This document shows, piece by piece, positions 38,803 to 52,957 of a stretch of 64,000 nt of DNA. Source of the stretch: Citrobacter sp. R56 (GTDB lineage: Bacteria; Pseudomonadota; Gammaproteobacteria; Enterobacterales; Enterobacteriaceae); the NCBI RefSeq assembly GCF_016811995.1, contig NZ_CP069159.1:1178001-1242000 (forward strand), read 5' to 3'. Numbering within the stretch: the first letter of the stretch is position 1; the number at the start of each line of letters is the position of its first letter. A program made the position numbers and the translations under genes. Below the pieces are notes generated by a model. It did not search any database. It was given only the letters and a program-made list of their open reading frames with translations, and was not told the origin of the DNA.

Positions 38803-38838
38803 AAAAGCGGAGGATGCAAGCGCATCTTCCGCTTTTTT
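38803..38838 (+). terminator. grcA terminator
   Basis: AAGCGGAGGATGC, loop AAGC, GCATCTTCCGCTTTTTT: a long stem with a T run 36 bp after the stop. Confidence 0.9.
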
Positions 38839-38846
38839 GCATTCCA

Positions 38847-38889
38847 TCAGTAAAAAATCCGCACTGCGTAGTAGGCCAACAGCATTAAA
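38847..38889 (-). pseudogene. eamB: 3' remnant of eamB (yfiK)
   Basis: The last 13 codons plus stop read LMLLAYYAVRIFY on the minus strand, matching the C-terminus of the E. coli cysteine/O-acetylserine exporter EamB (ending AVRIFY as I recall). The rest of the gene is gone; the sequence runs straight into the yfiE remnant. Confidence 0.7.
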
Positions 38890-39033
38890 GAACTGCCATT
38901 CGACACGACACCGCCTTCAATCATGGCGTTGTGCGCGCACCATGCGGGGAAAGCCGTCAGCCCGGCGATGCAGATTTTTATGGAGTGTGTTGAGGCGTGT
39001 TTTTCAGCAGGAGATAAAAAAATGCCGGGCTAA
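38890..39033 (+). pseudogene. yfiE: 3' remnant of yfiE (LysR-type regulator)
   Basis: About 47 codons on the plus strand read ELPF...MALCAHHAGKAVSPAM and end with a stop at 39031-39033. This matches the C-terminal end of E. coli YfiE, the divergent neighbour of eamB. There is no start or DNA-binding domain. It overlaps no other gene. Confidence 0.75.
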
Positions 39034-39044
39034 ATAACCCGGCG
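39015..39044 (-). terminator. srmB terminator
   Basis: On the minus strand GCCGGG, loop, CCCGGC is followed by ATTTTTTT, just after the srmB stop. It overlaps the end of the yfiE remnant. Confidence 0.85.
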
Positions 39045-39050
39045 ATTCTT

Positions 39051-40385
39051 TTACTCTTCGTTCTTCTGCGGTGGCGTACCCGCGTTGGCAGGCTTGCGAC
39101 GCTTACCGATATTTTTAGCATCACGGTGACGTTTCTTCACGCGTGGCTTCTCTTTGTCTTTCTCTTTTTTCTTCTCAGCGCGTTTAGCCAGCACTTTTTT
39201 AGACGGTTTGCCGGTCAGTTTCTCACTCGGCGCACGCGTTGTCGGGCGAAGTTCATCAATGACACGCGCTTTCAGCGGTTCTTCAATGTAGCGACCGATC
39301 TTTAACAGCAGCAGGTGATCGTGGGTTTCGACCAGCGAAATGGCGGTACCTTTGCGACCGGCGCGGCCTGTACGACCGATACGGTGCAGATAGGTATCAC
39401 CACTGCGCGGCATATCAAAGTTAATGACGTGACTCACGTCAGGAATATCGATACCGCGCGCGGCAACGTCGGTGGCAACCAGCACGTTTACGCGACCGTC
39501 GGTGAGTCGCTTAATGCCTTCGTTGCGTTTGATCTGCGGCATCTCGCCTTCGAGATAGCAGTTGTTGATCCCTGCGGTGCGCAGCATCCCGGCAAGTTCG
39601 TGTACACGCTCGCGCTTACGCACAAACACGATAGTACGTGTGGCATCGTCTTGTTTTAGCAGGTGCTTCAGCAGTTCGACTTTATGCTCTAAATTATCGG
39701 CGCGGTAGTACCATTGATGGATCTTTTTACGCTCGCGAGTGGAAGGCGTGGCAGAGACTTCAACCGGTTCTTTCAGCAGGCGCTCAGCAAAATCTTTAAT
39801 GGCTTCGCCTTCAAGCGTCGCGGAGAACAGCATCGTCTGATTACGCCAGCGTGTTTCCCCAGCGATATGTTCAATATCCTGAGCAAAACCCATGTCCACC
39901 ATACGGTCAGCTTCGTCGAGGATCAGGGTTTCGACGGCACGGCAGTCGAAGTTTTCTTCTTTAATATACTGCAACAGGCGACCGGTGGTGGCGACCACGA
40001 TGTCCTGGTTTTCGCTAAACACTTCTGCGTGGTTCATGTATGCCACGCCCCCGGTGATGGTTGCGATATCCAGATGGGTGTTTTTCGCCAGTTCACGGGC
40101 GTGATCGGCAACCTGCATCGCCAGTTCGCGGGTCGGCGTCAGAATCAAAATTCGCGGCGGACCGGATTTTTTGCGCGGGAAGTCGAGCAGGTGCTGCAAC
40201 GCTGGCAGCAAATATGCCGCCGTTTTACCGGTGCCTGTTGGCGCAGAACCGAGGACATCACGGCCATCGAGCGCAGGCGGAATGGCGGCAGCCTGAATGG
40301 CGGTCGGGCGAGTGAAACCTTTATCCTGGAGTGCTTCCAGCAGGCTTTCATCGAGTTCAAGTTCGGAAAAAGTCGTTACAGTCAT
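39051..40385 (-). CDS. srmB: SrmB, DEAD-box RNA helicase
   Basis: ATP-dependent RNA helicase for early 50S assembly, 444 residues as in E. coli. The motifs run in order: Q motif (GFTRPTAIQ), [45 protein letters not shown] long basic C-terminal tail ([18 protein letters not shown]) binds RNA. It is divergent from trmN and followed by its own terminator. Confidence 0.97.
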   Translation of the reverse strand: MTVTTFSELELDESLLEALQDKGFTRPTAIQAAAIPPALDGRDVLGSAPTGTGKTAAYLLPALQHLLDFPRKKSGPPRILILTPTRELAMQVADHARELAKNTHLDIATITGGVAYMNHAEVFSENQDIVVATTGRLLQYIKEENFDCRAVETLILDEADRMVDMGFAQDIEHIAGETRWRNQTMLFSATLEGEAIKDFAERLLKEPVEVSATPSTRERKKIHQWYYRADNLEHKVELLKHLLKQDDATRTIVFVRKRERVHELAGMLRTAGINNCYLEGEMPQIKRNEGIKRLTDGRVNVLVATDVAARGIDIPDVSHVINFDMPRSGDTYLHRIGRTGRAGRKGTAISLVETHDHLLLLKIGRYIEEPLKARVIDELRPTTRAPSEKLTGKPSKKVLAKRAEKKKEKDKEKPRVKKRHRDAKNIGKRRKPANAGTPPQKNEE

Positions 40386-40516
40386 GTTCTACCTCTGTGT
40401 GGGGCGCTGATTATAGACGTTACGGCTGCAATCTTCATCTGTTTGTATGGATATCGCTTCTCAGGTATTGTTTTCACTCGGTGCTATTGCCGTTTTTCCT
40501 GCAAGGTTGTGTTTTC

Positions 40517-42885
<2,369 letters not shown>

Positions 42886-43133
42886 GTGTTTGGTCAGCAT
42901 AGCACCACACTGCGTTTTACAGCACGTTTTATTTTAAATGTGTTGCAACCACTAAACATGAAAGGATAAGACAGTGAGCGGTAGAATAGGGAAAATATTT
43001 TGCGAAGCAGGTCGTTAGCGCCAGATTATGTGATGAAATAAAGGCGCTGTTGGGTTACTCTGCAAGCGACTAAATGGGCATTTCTAAACAGATAGTGCGT
43101 TGTTCAGACTCTGTAGACTTATAATGAGAGATA

Positions 43134-43289
43134 ATGACCTGTCTACAACATGACAAACAAAAACAAATGCGTAACGGAACTTTACGAAACTCTGACACTC
43201 TAACCCATTGCTTGCTCATAGTGCAGCTGATGGAGTGGCGTTTCGAGAGCGCGTGGAAATTTGGTTTGGGGAGACTTTACCTCGGATGA
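43134..43289 (+). CDS. rseD: RseD, rpoE leader peptide
   Basis: A 51-codon leader frame, MTCLQHDKQKQMRNGTLRNS to GLGRLYLG, whose TGA overlaps the rpoE ATG (ATGA). In E. coli rseD translation is coupled to rpoE and is needed for full sigma-E expression. A GAGAG-type ribosome site precedes the ATG. The length equals that reported for E. coli. Confidence 0.85.
   Translation: MTCLQHDKQKQMRNGTLRNSDTLTHCLLIVQLMEWRFESAWKFGLGRLYLG
43176..43203 (+). promoter_or_regulatory. sigma-E autoregulated promoter inside rseD
   Basis: GGAACTT (43176-43182) and TCTAA (43199-43203) with a 16-bp spacer match the sigma-E consensus and the known rpoE P2 promoter. Transcripts from here lack the rseD start. Confidence 0.85.
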
Positions 43290-43861
43290 GCGAGCAGTTA
43301 ACGGACCAGGTCCTGGTTGAACGGGTCCAGAAGGGAGATCAGAAAGCCTTTAATTTACTGGTGGTACGCTACCAGCATAAAGTGGCGAGTCTGGTTTCCC
43401 GCTATGTGCCGTCGGGCGATGTTCCCGATGTGGTGCAAGAGTCATTTATTAAGGCCTATCGCGCGCTGGATTCTTTCCGGGGAGATAGTGCTTTTTATAC
43501 CTGGCTATATCGAATTGCAGTCAATACAGCTAAGAATTACCTGGTCGCTCAGGGGCGCCGCCCGCCATCCAGTGATGTGGATGCGATTGAAGCAGAAAAC
43601 TTCGAAAGTGGCGGTGCGCTGAAAGAAATTTCGAACCCTGAGAACTTAATGTTGTCAGAAGAGCTGAGACAGATAGTTTTCCGAACTATTGAGTCCCTCC
43701 CGGAAGATTTACGCATGGCAATTACCTTGCGGGAGCTAGATGGCCTAAGCTATGAAGAGATAGCCGCTATCATGGATTGTCCGGTGGGTACGGTGCGTTC
43801 TCGTATCTTCCGAGCGCGGGAAGCTATTGATAATAAAGTTCAACCGCTTATCAGGCGTTGA
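43286..43861 (+). CDS. rpoE: RpoE, envelope-stress sigma factor E
   Basis: ECF sigma factor for outer-membrane protein folding and heat stress, 191 residues from MSEQLTDQVLVERVQKGD. Region 2 (QESFIKAYRALDSFRGDSAF, YTWLYRIAVNTAKN) and region 4 (LDGLSYEEIAAIMDCPVGTV, RSRIFRAREAI) are complete. It heads the rseABC operon; RseA, RseB and RseC follow with short gaps or overlaps. A start further upstream (43208) is open but is not the family start. Confidence 0.98.
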   Translation: MSEQLTDQVLVERVQKGDQKAFNLLVVRYQHKVASLVSRYVPSGDVPDVVQESFIKAYRALDSFRGDSAFYTWLYRIAVNTAKNYLVAQGRRPPSSDVDAIEAENFESGGALKEISNPENLMLSEELRQIVFRTIESLPEDLRMAITLRELDGLSYEEIAAIMDCPVGTVRSRIFRAREAIDNKVQPLIRR

Positions 43862-43892
43862 CGATAGCGGGATACTGGAAAAGGTATTAGGC

Positions 43893-44543
43893 ATGCAGAA
43901 AGAGAAACTTTCCGCTTTAATGGATGGCGAAACGCTGGATAATGAGCTGCTTAAAGCGCTGACTCATGACCCGGAAATGCAGAAAACATGGGAGAGTTAT
44001 CACCTGATCCGCGATTCCATGCGCGGAGACACAGCTGATGTTCTCCATTTCGATATTTCCGCGCGCGTTATGGCCGCGATTGAAAGCGAGCCCGTACGCC
44101 AGGCGACGCCGTTGATCCCTGAAGCCCAACCCGCACCGCACCAGTGGCAAAAAATGCCTTTCTGGAAGAAAATGCGTCCGTGGGCGGCGCAACTCACCCA
44201 AATGGGCGTAGCGGCATGCGTATCGCTTGCAGTTATTGTTGGCGTCCAGCACTATAACGGACAATCTGAAACGTCCCAGCAGCCTGAAACGCCGGTATTC
44301 AATACCTTACCAATGATGGGTAAGGCGAGCCCGGTGAGTCTGGGGGTACCTTCTGATGCAACGGCCAGCGGTGGCCAGCAACAGCAGGTACAGGAGCAGC
44401 GTCGTCGTATCAATGCCATGCTGCAGGATTACGAACTGCAACGTCGACTGCACTCCGAACAGCTTCAGTTTGAGCAGGCGCAAACACAGCAAGCCGCTGT
44501 GCAGGTGCCAGGAATTCAAACTTTAGGAACGCAATCGCAGTAA
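43893..44543 (+). CDS. rseA: RseA, anti-sigma-E factor
   Basis: Inner-membrane protein that holds RpoE at its cytoplasmic N-terminus and is cut by DegS and RseP on stress. It is 216 residues from MQKEKLSALMDGE. The sigma-binding domain is 1-66, the single membrane segment about 100-118 (MGVAACVSLAVIVGV), and the periplasmic part is Gln-rich (QQQQVQEQRRR). The ending QTLGTQSQ lies further inward from the DegS site. Stop and rseB start overlap (TAATG). Confidence 0.96.
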   Translation: MQKEKLSALMDGETLDNELLKALTHDPEMQKTWESYHLIRDSMRGDTADVLHFDISARVMAAIESEPVRQATPLIPEAQPAPHQWQKMPFWKKMRPWAAQLTQMGVAACVSLAVIVGVQHYNGQSETSQQPETPVFNTLPMMGKASPVSLGVPSDATASGGQQQQVQEQRRRINAMLQDYELQRRLHSEQLQFEQAQTQQAAVQVPGIQTLGTQSQ

Positions 44544-45496
44544 TGAAGCAACTTTGGTTTGCCATGTCACTTGTGACAGGTAGCCTGTTCTTTTCTGCTA
44601 ACGCCTCGGCCAACCCTGCGTCCGGGGCGTTGTTGCAGCAGATGAATCTGGCCAGCCAGTCACTCACCTACGAGCTGTCATTCGTCAGCATCAATAAACA
44701 AGGCGTTGAGTCTCTGCGTTATCGGCATGCGCGCCTCGATAACCGTCCGCTTGCACAATTGTTGCAACTGGATGGCCCGCGCCGGGAAGTTGTCCAGCGT
44801 GGAAACGAAATCAGCTATTTCGAGCCTGGACTCGAGCCGTTCACCTTAAACGGTGACTACATCGTTGATTCCCTGCCTTCTCTGGTCTATACCGACTTTA
44901 AGCGACTCGCTCCCTTTTATGATTTTATCTCTGTCGGGAAAACGCGTATCGCTGACCGTTTGTGCGAAGTGATCCGTGTAGTTGCGCGTGACGGCACTCG
45001 ATATAGCTACATCGTCTGGATGGACGCAGAGACCCGATTACCGATGAGGGTTGATCTTCTGGATCGCGATGGCGAAACGCTGGAACAATTCCGCGTGATT
45101 GCCTTTAACGTGAATAATGATATCGGCAATACGATGCAGGCCCTGGCAAAAGCTAATCTGCCGCCTCTGCTTTCTGTTCCGGCGGGGGAAAAGACCAACT
45201 TCAACTGGAGCCCATCCTGGCTTCCGCAAGGGTTCAGTGAAATCTCCAGTAGCCGCCGCCCGATTCCGACCATGGAAATGCCCATTGAGTCCCGTCTGTA
45301 CTCCGATGGTTTGTTCAGTTTCTCGGTGAACGTTAACCGTGCGACGCAAGCCAGCACCGATCAACTGCTGCGTACCGGGCGTAGAACGGTAAGCACCAGC
45401 GTGCGTGACAACGCAGAAATCACCGTTGTGGGTGAACTTCCGCCGCAAACCGCCAAACGCATTGCAGACAACATTAAGTTCAGGGCTGCGAAATGA
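44543..45496 (+). CDS. rseB: RseB, periplasmic RseA-protecting sensor
   Basis: Periplasmic protein that binds RseA and off-pathway LPS or lipoproteins, adjusting sigma-E release. It is 317 residues with signal peptide LWFAMSLVTGSLFFSANASA. The large domain resembles lipoprotein-binding LolA folds, and a smaller C-terminal domain binds RseA. The start overlaps the rseA stop and the stop overlaps the rseC start. Confidence 0.96.
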   Translation: MKQLWFAMSLVTGSLFFSANASANPASGALLQQMNLASQSLTYELSFVSINKQGVESLRYRHARLDNRPLAQLLQLDGPRREVVQRGNEISYFEPGLEPFTLNGDYIVDSLPSLVYTDFKRLAPFYDFISVGKTRIADRLCEVIRVVARDGTRYSYIVWMDAETRLPMRVDLLDRDGETLEQFRVIAFNVNNDIGNTMQALAKANLPPLLSVPAGEKTNFNWSPSWLPQGFSEISSSRRPIPTMEMPIESRLYSDGLFSFSVNVNRATQASTDQLLRTGRRTVSTSVRDNAEITVVGELPPQTAKRIADNIKFRAAK

Positions 45497-45972
45497 TCAA
45501 AGAGTGGGCAACGGTTGTCTCCTGGCAGGATGGTCAGGCGATGGTGAGTTGTGATGTTAAGGCATCCTGCAGTAGCTGCGCTTCCCGTGCGGGATGCGGT
45601 ACACGGGTGTTGAATAAACTGGGACCACAAACGACGCATACGATTGTGGTACCGAGTGCTGAACCGTTGGTTCCAGGGCAGAAAGTCGAACTGGGTATTG
45701 CCGAAGGCAGCCTGTTGGGGTCAGCGATGTTGGTATACCTGTCGCCGCTGGCTGGACTTTTTCTGTTTGCTTCCCTGTTTCAGGTCTTGTTCGGCTCAGA
45801 CATTGCTTCATTGAGCGGTGCGATATTAGGCGGGGTCGGGGGATTTTTGATTGCGCGTGGTTTCTCCCGCAAACTGGCAAAGCGAGAAGCCTGGCAACCG
45901 GTGATTCTGAACGTTGCCTTACCGCCGGGAATGCTCCGCATCGAGACCCCTCCAGCCGAAACGAGCCAGTGA
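45493..45972 (+). CDS. rseC: RseC, SoxR-reducing complex protein
   Basis: Inner-membrane protein of 159 residues linked to the Rsx complex that re-reduces SoxR. An N-terminal cysteine cluster CDVKASCSSCASRAGCG is followed by two membrane segments (about 75-95 and 100-120). It is the last gene of the rpoE operon. The role in the sigma-E pathway is minor in E. coli. Confidence 0.95.
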   Translation: MIKEWATVVSWQDGQAMVSCDVKASCSSCASRAGCGTRVLNKLGPQTTHTIVVPSAEPLVPGQKVELGIAEGSLLGSAMLVYLSPLAGLFLFASLFQVLFGSDIASLSGAILGGVGGFLIARGFSRKLAKREAWQPVILNVALPPGMLRIETPPAETSQ

Positions 45973-46167
45973 TTTCACTGGCTTTGTTGTATTTTGCATT
46001 GCAAAAGCGATGTTGTTTCCAGTTCCCGCTATCCTTGCTCTATGAACATTTCCTCGCCTCAGCGTTGTAGTGTAGAATGCGGCGTTTCACTTAAACAGAC
46101 GTTAAGCTCAGAACAGCGACTTCTCAAAGCCTGTCGAACCAGGCGTAAGGCACAATAATTACACTAT

Positions 46168-47967
46168 ATGAAGAACATACGTAACTTTTCAATCATAGCT
46201 CACATCGACCACGGTAAATCGACGCTGTCTGACCGTATTATCCAGATCTGCGGTGGCCTGTCTGACCGTGAAATGGAAGCGCAGGTTCTCGACTCGATGG
46301 ATCTTGAGCGTGAGCGCGGTATTACGATCAAAGCGCAGAGCGTGACGCTCGATTTCAAAGCATCTGATGGTGAAACCTATCAGCTTAACTTTATCGACAC
46401 CCCAGGCCACGTTGACTTCTCTTATGAAGTTTCCCGTTCACTGGCGGCGTGTGAAGGTGCATTGCTGGTGGTTGACGCCGGACAGGGCGTAGAAGCACAA
46501 ACCCTGGCGAACTGCTATACCGCCATGGAAATGGATCTGGAAGTAGTTCCGGTCCTTAACAAAATTGATTTACCTGCCGCCGATCCTGAACGTGTGGCAG
46601 AAGAGATTGAAGATATTGTCGGCATCGACGCCACCGACGCTGTGCGCTGCTCGGCGAAAACTGGCGTGGGCGTGACCGACGTTCTGGAACGTCTGGTGCG
46701 TGATATTCCGCCGCCGGAAGGCGATCCGGAAGGCCCGCTGCAGGCGCTAATCATCGACTCCTGGTTCGATAACTATCTTGGCGTTGTTTCGCTGGTGCGT
46801 ATTAAAAACGGCACCATGCGTAAAGGCGACAAAATTAAAGTGATGAGCACCGGGCAGGTCTACAACGCAGACCGTCTGGGCATCTTTACGCCGAAACAGG
46901 TTGACCGTACGGAGCTGAAATGCGGCGAGGTAGGTTGGCTGGTTTGTGCGATTAAAGACATCCTCGGCGCACCGGTTGGCGATACGTTGACGCAGGCGCG
47001 TAACCCGGCGGAGAAAGCGCTGCCAGGGTTTAAAAAGGTTAAACCGCAGGTTTATGCGGGTCTTTTCCCGGTCAGTTCAGACGATTACGAAAACTTCCGC
47101 GATGCGCTCGGTAAACTGAGCCTGAACGACGCTTCTCTGTTCTACGAGCCGGAAAGCTCAACGGCGCTGGGCTTCGGCTTCCGCTGTGGCTTCCTGGGGC
47201 TGTTGCACATGGAGATCATTCAGGAACGTCTGGAACGTGAATACGATCTGGATCTGATCACCACCGCGCCGACCGTTGTTTACGAAGTCGAAACGACCAG
47301 CAAAGAAACTATCTATGTCGACAGCCCGTCCAAACTGCCGCCGCTGAACAACATTTATGAGTTGCGCGAGCCGATCGCAGAATGTCACATGCTGCTGCCG
47401 CAGGCTTACCTGGGCAACGTTATCACGCTGTGTATCGAGAAGCGTGGCGTACAGACCAACATGGTATACCACGGTAACCAGGTTGCGCTGACCTACGAAA
47501 TCCCGATGGCGGAAGTGGTGCTCGACTTCTTCGACCGTCTGAAGTCAACGTCTCGTGGCTACGCTTCGCTGGACTATAACTTTAAACGCTTCCAGGCATC
47601 GGACATGGTTCGTGTTGACGTGTTGATTAACAACGAGCGTGTTGATGCGCTGGCGCTGATCACTCACCGTGGTAATTCGCAAAGCCGTGGCCGAGATCTG
47701 GTTGAGAAGATGAAAGAGCTCATCCCGCGCCAGCAGTTTGACATCGCTATCCAGGCCGCGATTGGGACACACATTATTGCGCGCTCGACGGTGAAACAGC
47801 TGCGTAAGAACGTGTTGGCGAAGTGCTATGGCGGTGATATCAGCCGTAAGAAAAAACTGCTGCAGAAGCAGAAAGAAGGTAAAAAACGAATGAAGCAGAT
47901 CGGTAACGTAGAGCTGCCTCAGGAAGCGTTTCTCGCCATTCTGCATGTCGGTAAAGACAGCAAATAA
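46168..47967 (+). CDS. lepA: LepA, elongation factor 4
   Basis: Ribosome-bound GTPase affecting translation initiation and 30S assembly, 599 residues. G1 is [15 protein letters not shown]3 DTPGHVDF and G4 NKID. Domains II, III and V follow, and the C-terminal unique domain ends with a basic segment ([19 protein letters not shown]). It is 15 bp before lepB, the usual operon. The 195-bp upstream region holds promoter-like DNA only. Confidence 0.98.
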   Translation: MKNIRNFSIIAHIDHGKSTLSDRIIQICGGLSDREMEAQVLDSMDLERERGITIKAQSVTLDFKASDGETYQLNFIDTPGHVDFSYEVSRSLAACEGALLVVDAGQGVEAQTLANCYTAMEMDLEVVPVLNKIDLPAADPERVAEEIEDIVGIDATDAVRCSAKTGVGVTDVLERLVRDIPPPEGDPEGPLQALIIDSWFDNYLGVVSLVRIKNGTMRKGDKIKVMSTGQVYNADRLGIFTPKQVDRTELKCGEVGWLVCAIKDILGAPVGDTLTQARNPAEKALPGFKKVKPQVYAGLFPVSSDDYENFRDALGKLSLNDASLFYEPESSTALGFGFRCGFLGLLHMEIIQERLEREYDLDLITTAPTVVYEVETTSKETIYVDSPSKLPPLNNIYELREPIAECHMLLPQAYLGNVITLCIEKRGVQTNMVYHGNQVALTYEIPMAEVVLDFFDRLKSTSRGYASLDYNFKRFQASDMVRVDVLINNERVDALALITHRGNSQSRGRDLVEKMKELIPRQQFDIAIQAAIGTHIIARSTVKQLRKNVLAKCYGGDISRKKKLLQKQKEGKKRMKQIGNVELPQEAFLAILHVGKDSK

Positions 47968-47982
47968 CCCTAAGGAGTTGGC

Positions 47983-48957
47983 ATGGCGAATATGTTTGCC
48001 CTGATTCTGGTGATTGCCACACTGGTGACGGGCATTTTATGGTGCGTGGATAAGTTTATCTTCGCGCCAAAACGTCGGGAGCGTCAGGCAGCGGCACAGG
48101 CCGCTGTCAATGAGTCGCTGGACAAAGCCACGCTAAAAAAAGTGGCACCTAAGCCCGGCTGGCTGGAAACCGGCGCGTCGGTGTTTCCGGTGCTGGCGAT
48201 TGTGCTGGTTGTGCGTTCATTTATCTATGAACCCTTCCAGATCCCGTCAGGTTCGATGATGCCGACACTGTTAATCGGTGACTTTATTCTGGTGGAAAAA
48301 TTCGCCTATGGAATTAAAGACCCGATTTACCAGAAAACCTTGATTGAAACCGGTCATCCTAAACGTGGCGATATCGTGGTCTTTAAATACCCGGAAGATC
48401 CGCGTCTGGATTACATCAAACGCGCTGTCGGTTTACCGGGTGATAAAGTCTCGTACGATCCGGTAGCGAAAGAAGTCACCATTCAGCCAGGGTGCAGTTC
48501 AGGCCAGGCATGTGAAAATGCGCTGGCGGTAACCTATTCCAATGTTCAGCCGAGCGATTTCGTTCAGACGTTTGCCCGTCGTAACGCAGGCGAAGCCAGC
48601 AGTGGATTCTTTGAAGTGCCGTTGAACGAAACCAAAGATAACGGTATTCGTCTGACTGAGCGCAAAGAGACGCTGGGTGAGGTAACACACCGGATCCTGA
48701 CCGTGCCAATCGCACAGGATCAGGTCGGGATGTATTACCAGCAGCCAGGTCAGCAACTGGCTACCTGGATTGTGCCGCCGGGACAATACTTCATGATGGG
48801 TGATAACCGTGATAACAGCGCGGACAGCCGTTACTGGGGATTTGTACCGGAAGCAAACCTGGTCGGTAAAGCGACGGCGATCTGGATGAGTTTTGATAAA
48901 CAAGAAGGTGAATGGCCTACCGGCGTGCGTTTAAGCCGTATCGGCGGTATTCATTAA
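47983..48957 (+). CDS. lepB: LepB, signal peptidase I
   Basis: Membrane serine-lysine protease that removes signal peptides. It is 324 residues with two N-terminal membrane segments (about 4-22 and 60-78). The nucleophile is in PSGSMMPTL (Ser91 in E. coli) and the lysine in DYIKRAVGLPGD (Lys146). Box E is MGDNRDNSADSRYWG. TAAGGAG precedes the ATG; it is co-transcribed with lepA. Confidence 0.97.
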   Translation: MANMFALILVIATLVTGILWCVDKFIFAPKRRERQAAAQAAVNESLDKATLKKVAPKPGWLETGASVFPVLAIVLVVRSFIYEPFQIPSGSMMPTLLIGDFILVEKFAYGIKDPIYQKTLIETGHPKRGDIVVFKYPEDPRLDYIKRAVGLPGDKVSYDPVAKEVTIQPGCSSGQACENALAVTYSNVQPSDFVQTFARRNAGEASSGFFEVPLNETKDNGIRLTERKETLGEVTHRILTVPIAQDQVGMYYQQPGQQLATWIVPPGQYFMMGDNRDNSADSRYWGFVPEANLVGKATAIWMSFDKQEGEWPTGVRLSRIGGIH

Positions 48958-48970
48958 TTCCTGATAAATG

Positions 48971-49003
48971 TTCATGTTGTCGTCGTAATGGCGACAACAT
49001 GAA
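48971..49003 (+). terminator. Hairpin after lepB
   Basis: TTCATGTTGTCG (48971-48982) and CGACAACATGAA (48992-49003) form a perfect 12-bp stem. The T run is weak; it is probably the lepAB terminator or a processing site before rnc. Confidence 0.6.
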
Positions 49004-49058
49004 TTATTTATTGGATAAATTCCCTCAGACTAACGACATCCTTTGTCGTTGTGTATAG

Positions 49059-50764
<1,706 letters not shown>

Positions 50765-50777
50765 GACGAAGAATATA

Positions 50778-51506
50778 ATGGAAGGCTGGCAGCGCGCATT
50801 CGTATTGCACAGCCGTCCGTGGAGCGAAACCAGCCTGATGCTGGACGTCTTCACGGAAGAGTCAGGTCGCGTGCGTCTGGTCGCCAAAGGCGCACGTTCC
50901 AAACGTTCTAATCTGAAAGGCGCTTTGCAGCCCTTCACACCGCTCCTGCTTCGCTTTGGCGGTCGCGGTGAGGTGAAAACCTTACGCAGCGCAGAAGCCG
51001 TCTCCCTGGCGCTCCCTCTCAGCGGTATTACGCTTTACAGTGGTCTCTACATCAACGAACTGATCTCTCGTGTGCTTGAGTATGAGACGCGCTTTTCTGA
51101 ACTCTTTTTTGATTATCTGAACTGTATACAAACACTGGCAGGTGTCACGGGGACTCCCGAACCCGCTCTGCGTCGCTTTGAGCTTGCGTTGCTCGGTCAC
51201 CTGGGTTATGGGGTGGACTTCACGCATTGCGCAGGCAGCGGTGAATTGGTGGATGACACCATGACGTATCGCTATCGTGAAGAGAAAGGGTTTATCGCCA
51301 GCGTGGTGATTGATAACAACACCTTCACCGGACGACATCTGAAGGCGCTTGAAGCAAGAGAATTTCCTGATGTTGATACATTGCGCGCAGCGAAACGCTT
51401 TACCCGTATGGCGCTAAAGCCGTATCTTGGTGGTAAGCCGTTAAAAAGCCGGGAGCTGTTCCGGCAATTTATGCCAAAACGCGCAGTGAAAACGAATAAC
51501 GATTAA
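50778..51506 (+). CDS. recO: RecO, recombination mediator
   Basis: Loads RecA onto SSB-coated DNA with RecR and anneals strands. It is 242 residues from [17 protein letters not shown]. An N-terminal OB fold (1-80) is followed by a helical domain; the zinc cysteines of some RecO proteins are not kept. The frame opens earlier inside era, but the family start at 50778 fits the operon spacing. Confidence 0.96.
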   Translation: MEGWQRAFVLHSRPWSETSLMLDVFTEESGRVRLVAKGARSKRSNLKGALQPFTPLLLRFGGRGEVKTLRSAEAVSLALPLSGITLYSGLYINELISRVLEYETRFSELFFDYLNCIQTLAGVTGTPEPALRRFELALLGHLGYGVDFTHCAGSGELVDDTMTYRYREEKGFIASVVIDNNTFTGRHLKALEAREFPDVDTLRAAKRFTRMALKPYLGGKPLKSRELFRQFMPKRAVKTNND

Positions 51507-51517
51507 CGAGGATTGTC

Positions 51518-52249
51518 ATGGCTGAATTACTGTTAGGTGTCAACATTGACCACATTGCTACTCTGCGTAATGCGCGTGGCACCGCATACCCGGACCCGGT
51601 ACAGGCTGCATTTATTGCCGAACAGGCGGGTGCCGACGGTATTACCGTGCACCTGCGTGAAGATCGCCGCCATATCACTGACCGTGACGTGCGTATTCTG
51701 CGCCAGACGCTGGATACCCGCATGAACCTGGAGATGGCGGTGACGGAAGAGATGCTGGCGATTGCCGTTGAGACGAAGCCGCATTTTTGCTGTCTGGTGC
51801 CGGAAAAACGCCAGGAAGTGACCACCGAGGGCGGCCTGGATGTGGCGGGTCAGCGTGACAAAATGCGCGATGCCTGTAAACGTCTGGCAGATGCAGGGAT
51901 CCTCGTATCATTGTTCATTGATGCCGATGAAGCCCAGATCAAAGCCGCCGCAGAAGTTGGGGCGCCCTACATTGAAATTCATACTGGCTGCTACGCGGAT
52001 GCCAAAACCGACGCTGAACAGGCGCAGGAGCTGGCGCGTATCGCCAGGGCGGCGACCTTTGCGGCAGGTCTGGGGCTGAAAGTGAATGCGGGTCACGGCC
52101 TGACGTATCACAACGTGAAAGCCATCGCGGCGTTGCCGGAAATGCACGAGCTGAATATCGGTCATGCCATTATCGGACGCGCGGTGATGAGCGGCCTGAA
52201 AGAGGCGGTTGCTGAAATGAAACGTCTGATGCTGGAAGCGCGTGGCTAA
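51518..52249 (+). CDS. pdxJ: PdxJ, pyridoxine 5'-phosphate synthase
   Basis: Condenses 1-deoxyxylulose 5-phosphate with aminoacetone 3-phosphate to PNP. It is a TIM barrel of 243 residues with [42 protein letters not shown] and the active-site histidine and glutamate segments. AACGAGG lies before the ATG. The stop overlaps the acpS start (TAATG). Confidence 0.98.
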   Translation: MAELLLGVNIDHIATLRNARGTAYPDPVQAAFIAEQAGADGITVHLREDRRHITDRDVRILRQTLDTRMNLEMAVTEEMLAIAVETKPHFCCLVPEKRQEVTTEGGLDVAGQRDKMRDACKRLADAGILVSLFIDADEAQIKAAAEVGAPYIEIHTGCYADAKTDAEQAQELARIARAATFAAGLGLKVNAGHGLTYHNVKAIAALPEMHELNIGHAIIGRAVMSGLKEAVAEMKRLMLEARG

Positions 52250-52629
52250 TGGCGATCCTGGGTTTGGGCACGGATATTGTAGAGATTGCTCGTATTGAGG
52301 CAGTTATCTCGCGGTCGGGCGATCGTCTTGCAAGAAGAGTGCTCAGCGACAATGAATGGGCCATTTGGGAAACGCACCAACAACCGGTGCGTTTTCTCGC
52401 CAAACGTTTCGCGGTAAAAGAGGCCGCGGCAAAAGCTTTCGGCACCGGGATTCGCAACGGTCTGGCGTTTAACCAATTTGAAGTGTTTAACGATGAACTC
52501 GGCAAGCCGCGTTTGCGGTTGTGGGGAGAGGCGTTGAAGCTGGCGGAAACCCTCGGTGTTGCCAGTATGCACGTCACGCTGGCCGATGAACGACACTACG
52601 CCTGCGCCACGGTGATTATCGAGAGTTAA
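52249..52629 (+). CDS. acpS: AcpS, holo-acyl-carrier-protein synthase
   Basis: Attaches 4'-phosphopantetheine to apo-ACP; essential. It is 126 residues, with the magnesium motif [15 protein letters not shown] and [15 protein letters not shown]. It is the last gene of the rnc operon and ends 12 bases from the convergent yfhL. Confidence 0.97.
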   Translation: MAILGLGTDIVEIARIEAVISRSGDRLARRVLSDNEWAIWETHQQPVRFLAKRFAVKEAAAKAFGTGIRNGLAFNQFEVFNDELGKPRLRLWGEALKLAETLGVASMHVTLADERHYACATVIIES

Positions 52630-52641
52630 CCAAGGGCCGTT

Positions 52642-52920
<279 letters not shown>

Positions 52921-52957
52921 TCACAAATCGGGCGGGCATTATACGCGCATTCTTTGC

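Noticed and set aside
38837-39037. 66-codon plus-strand ORF between grcA and srmB
   Set aside because: It is in the wrong frame for the clear YfiE remnant and has no ribosome site or plausible protein character.
52630-52641. ShoB/OhsC toxin-sRNA locus expected near acpS-yfhL in E. coli
   Set aside because: Only 12 bases separate the two genes here, so the locus is absent.
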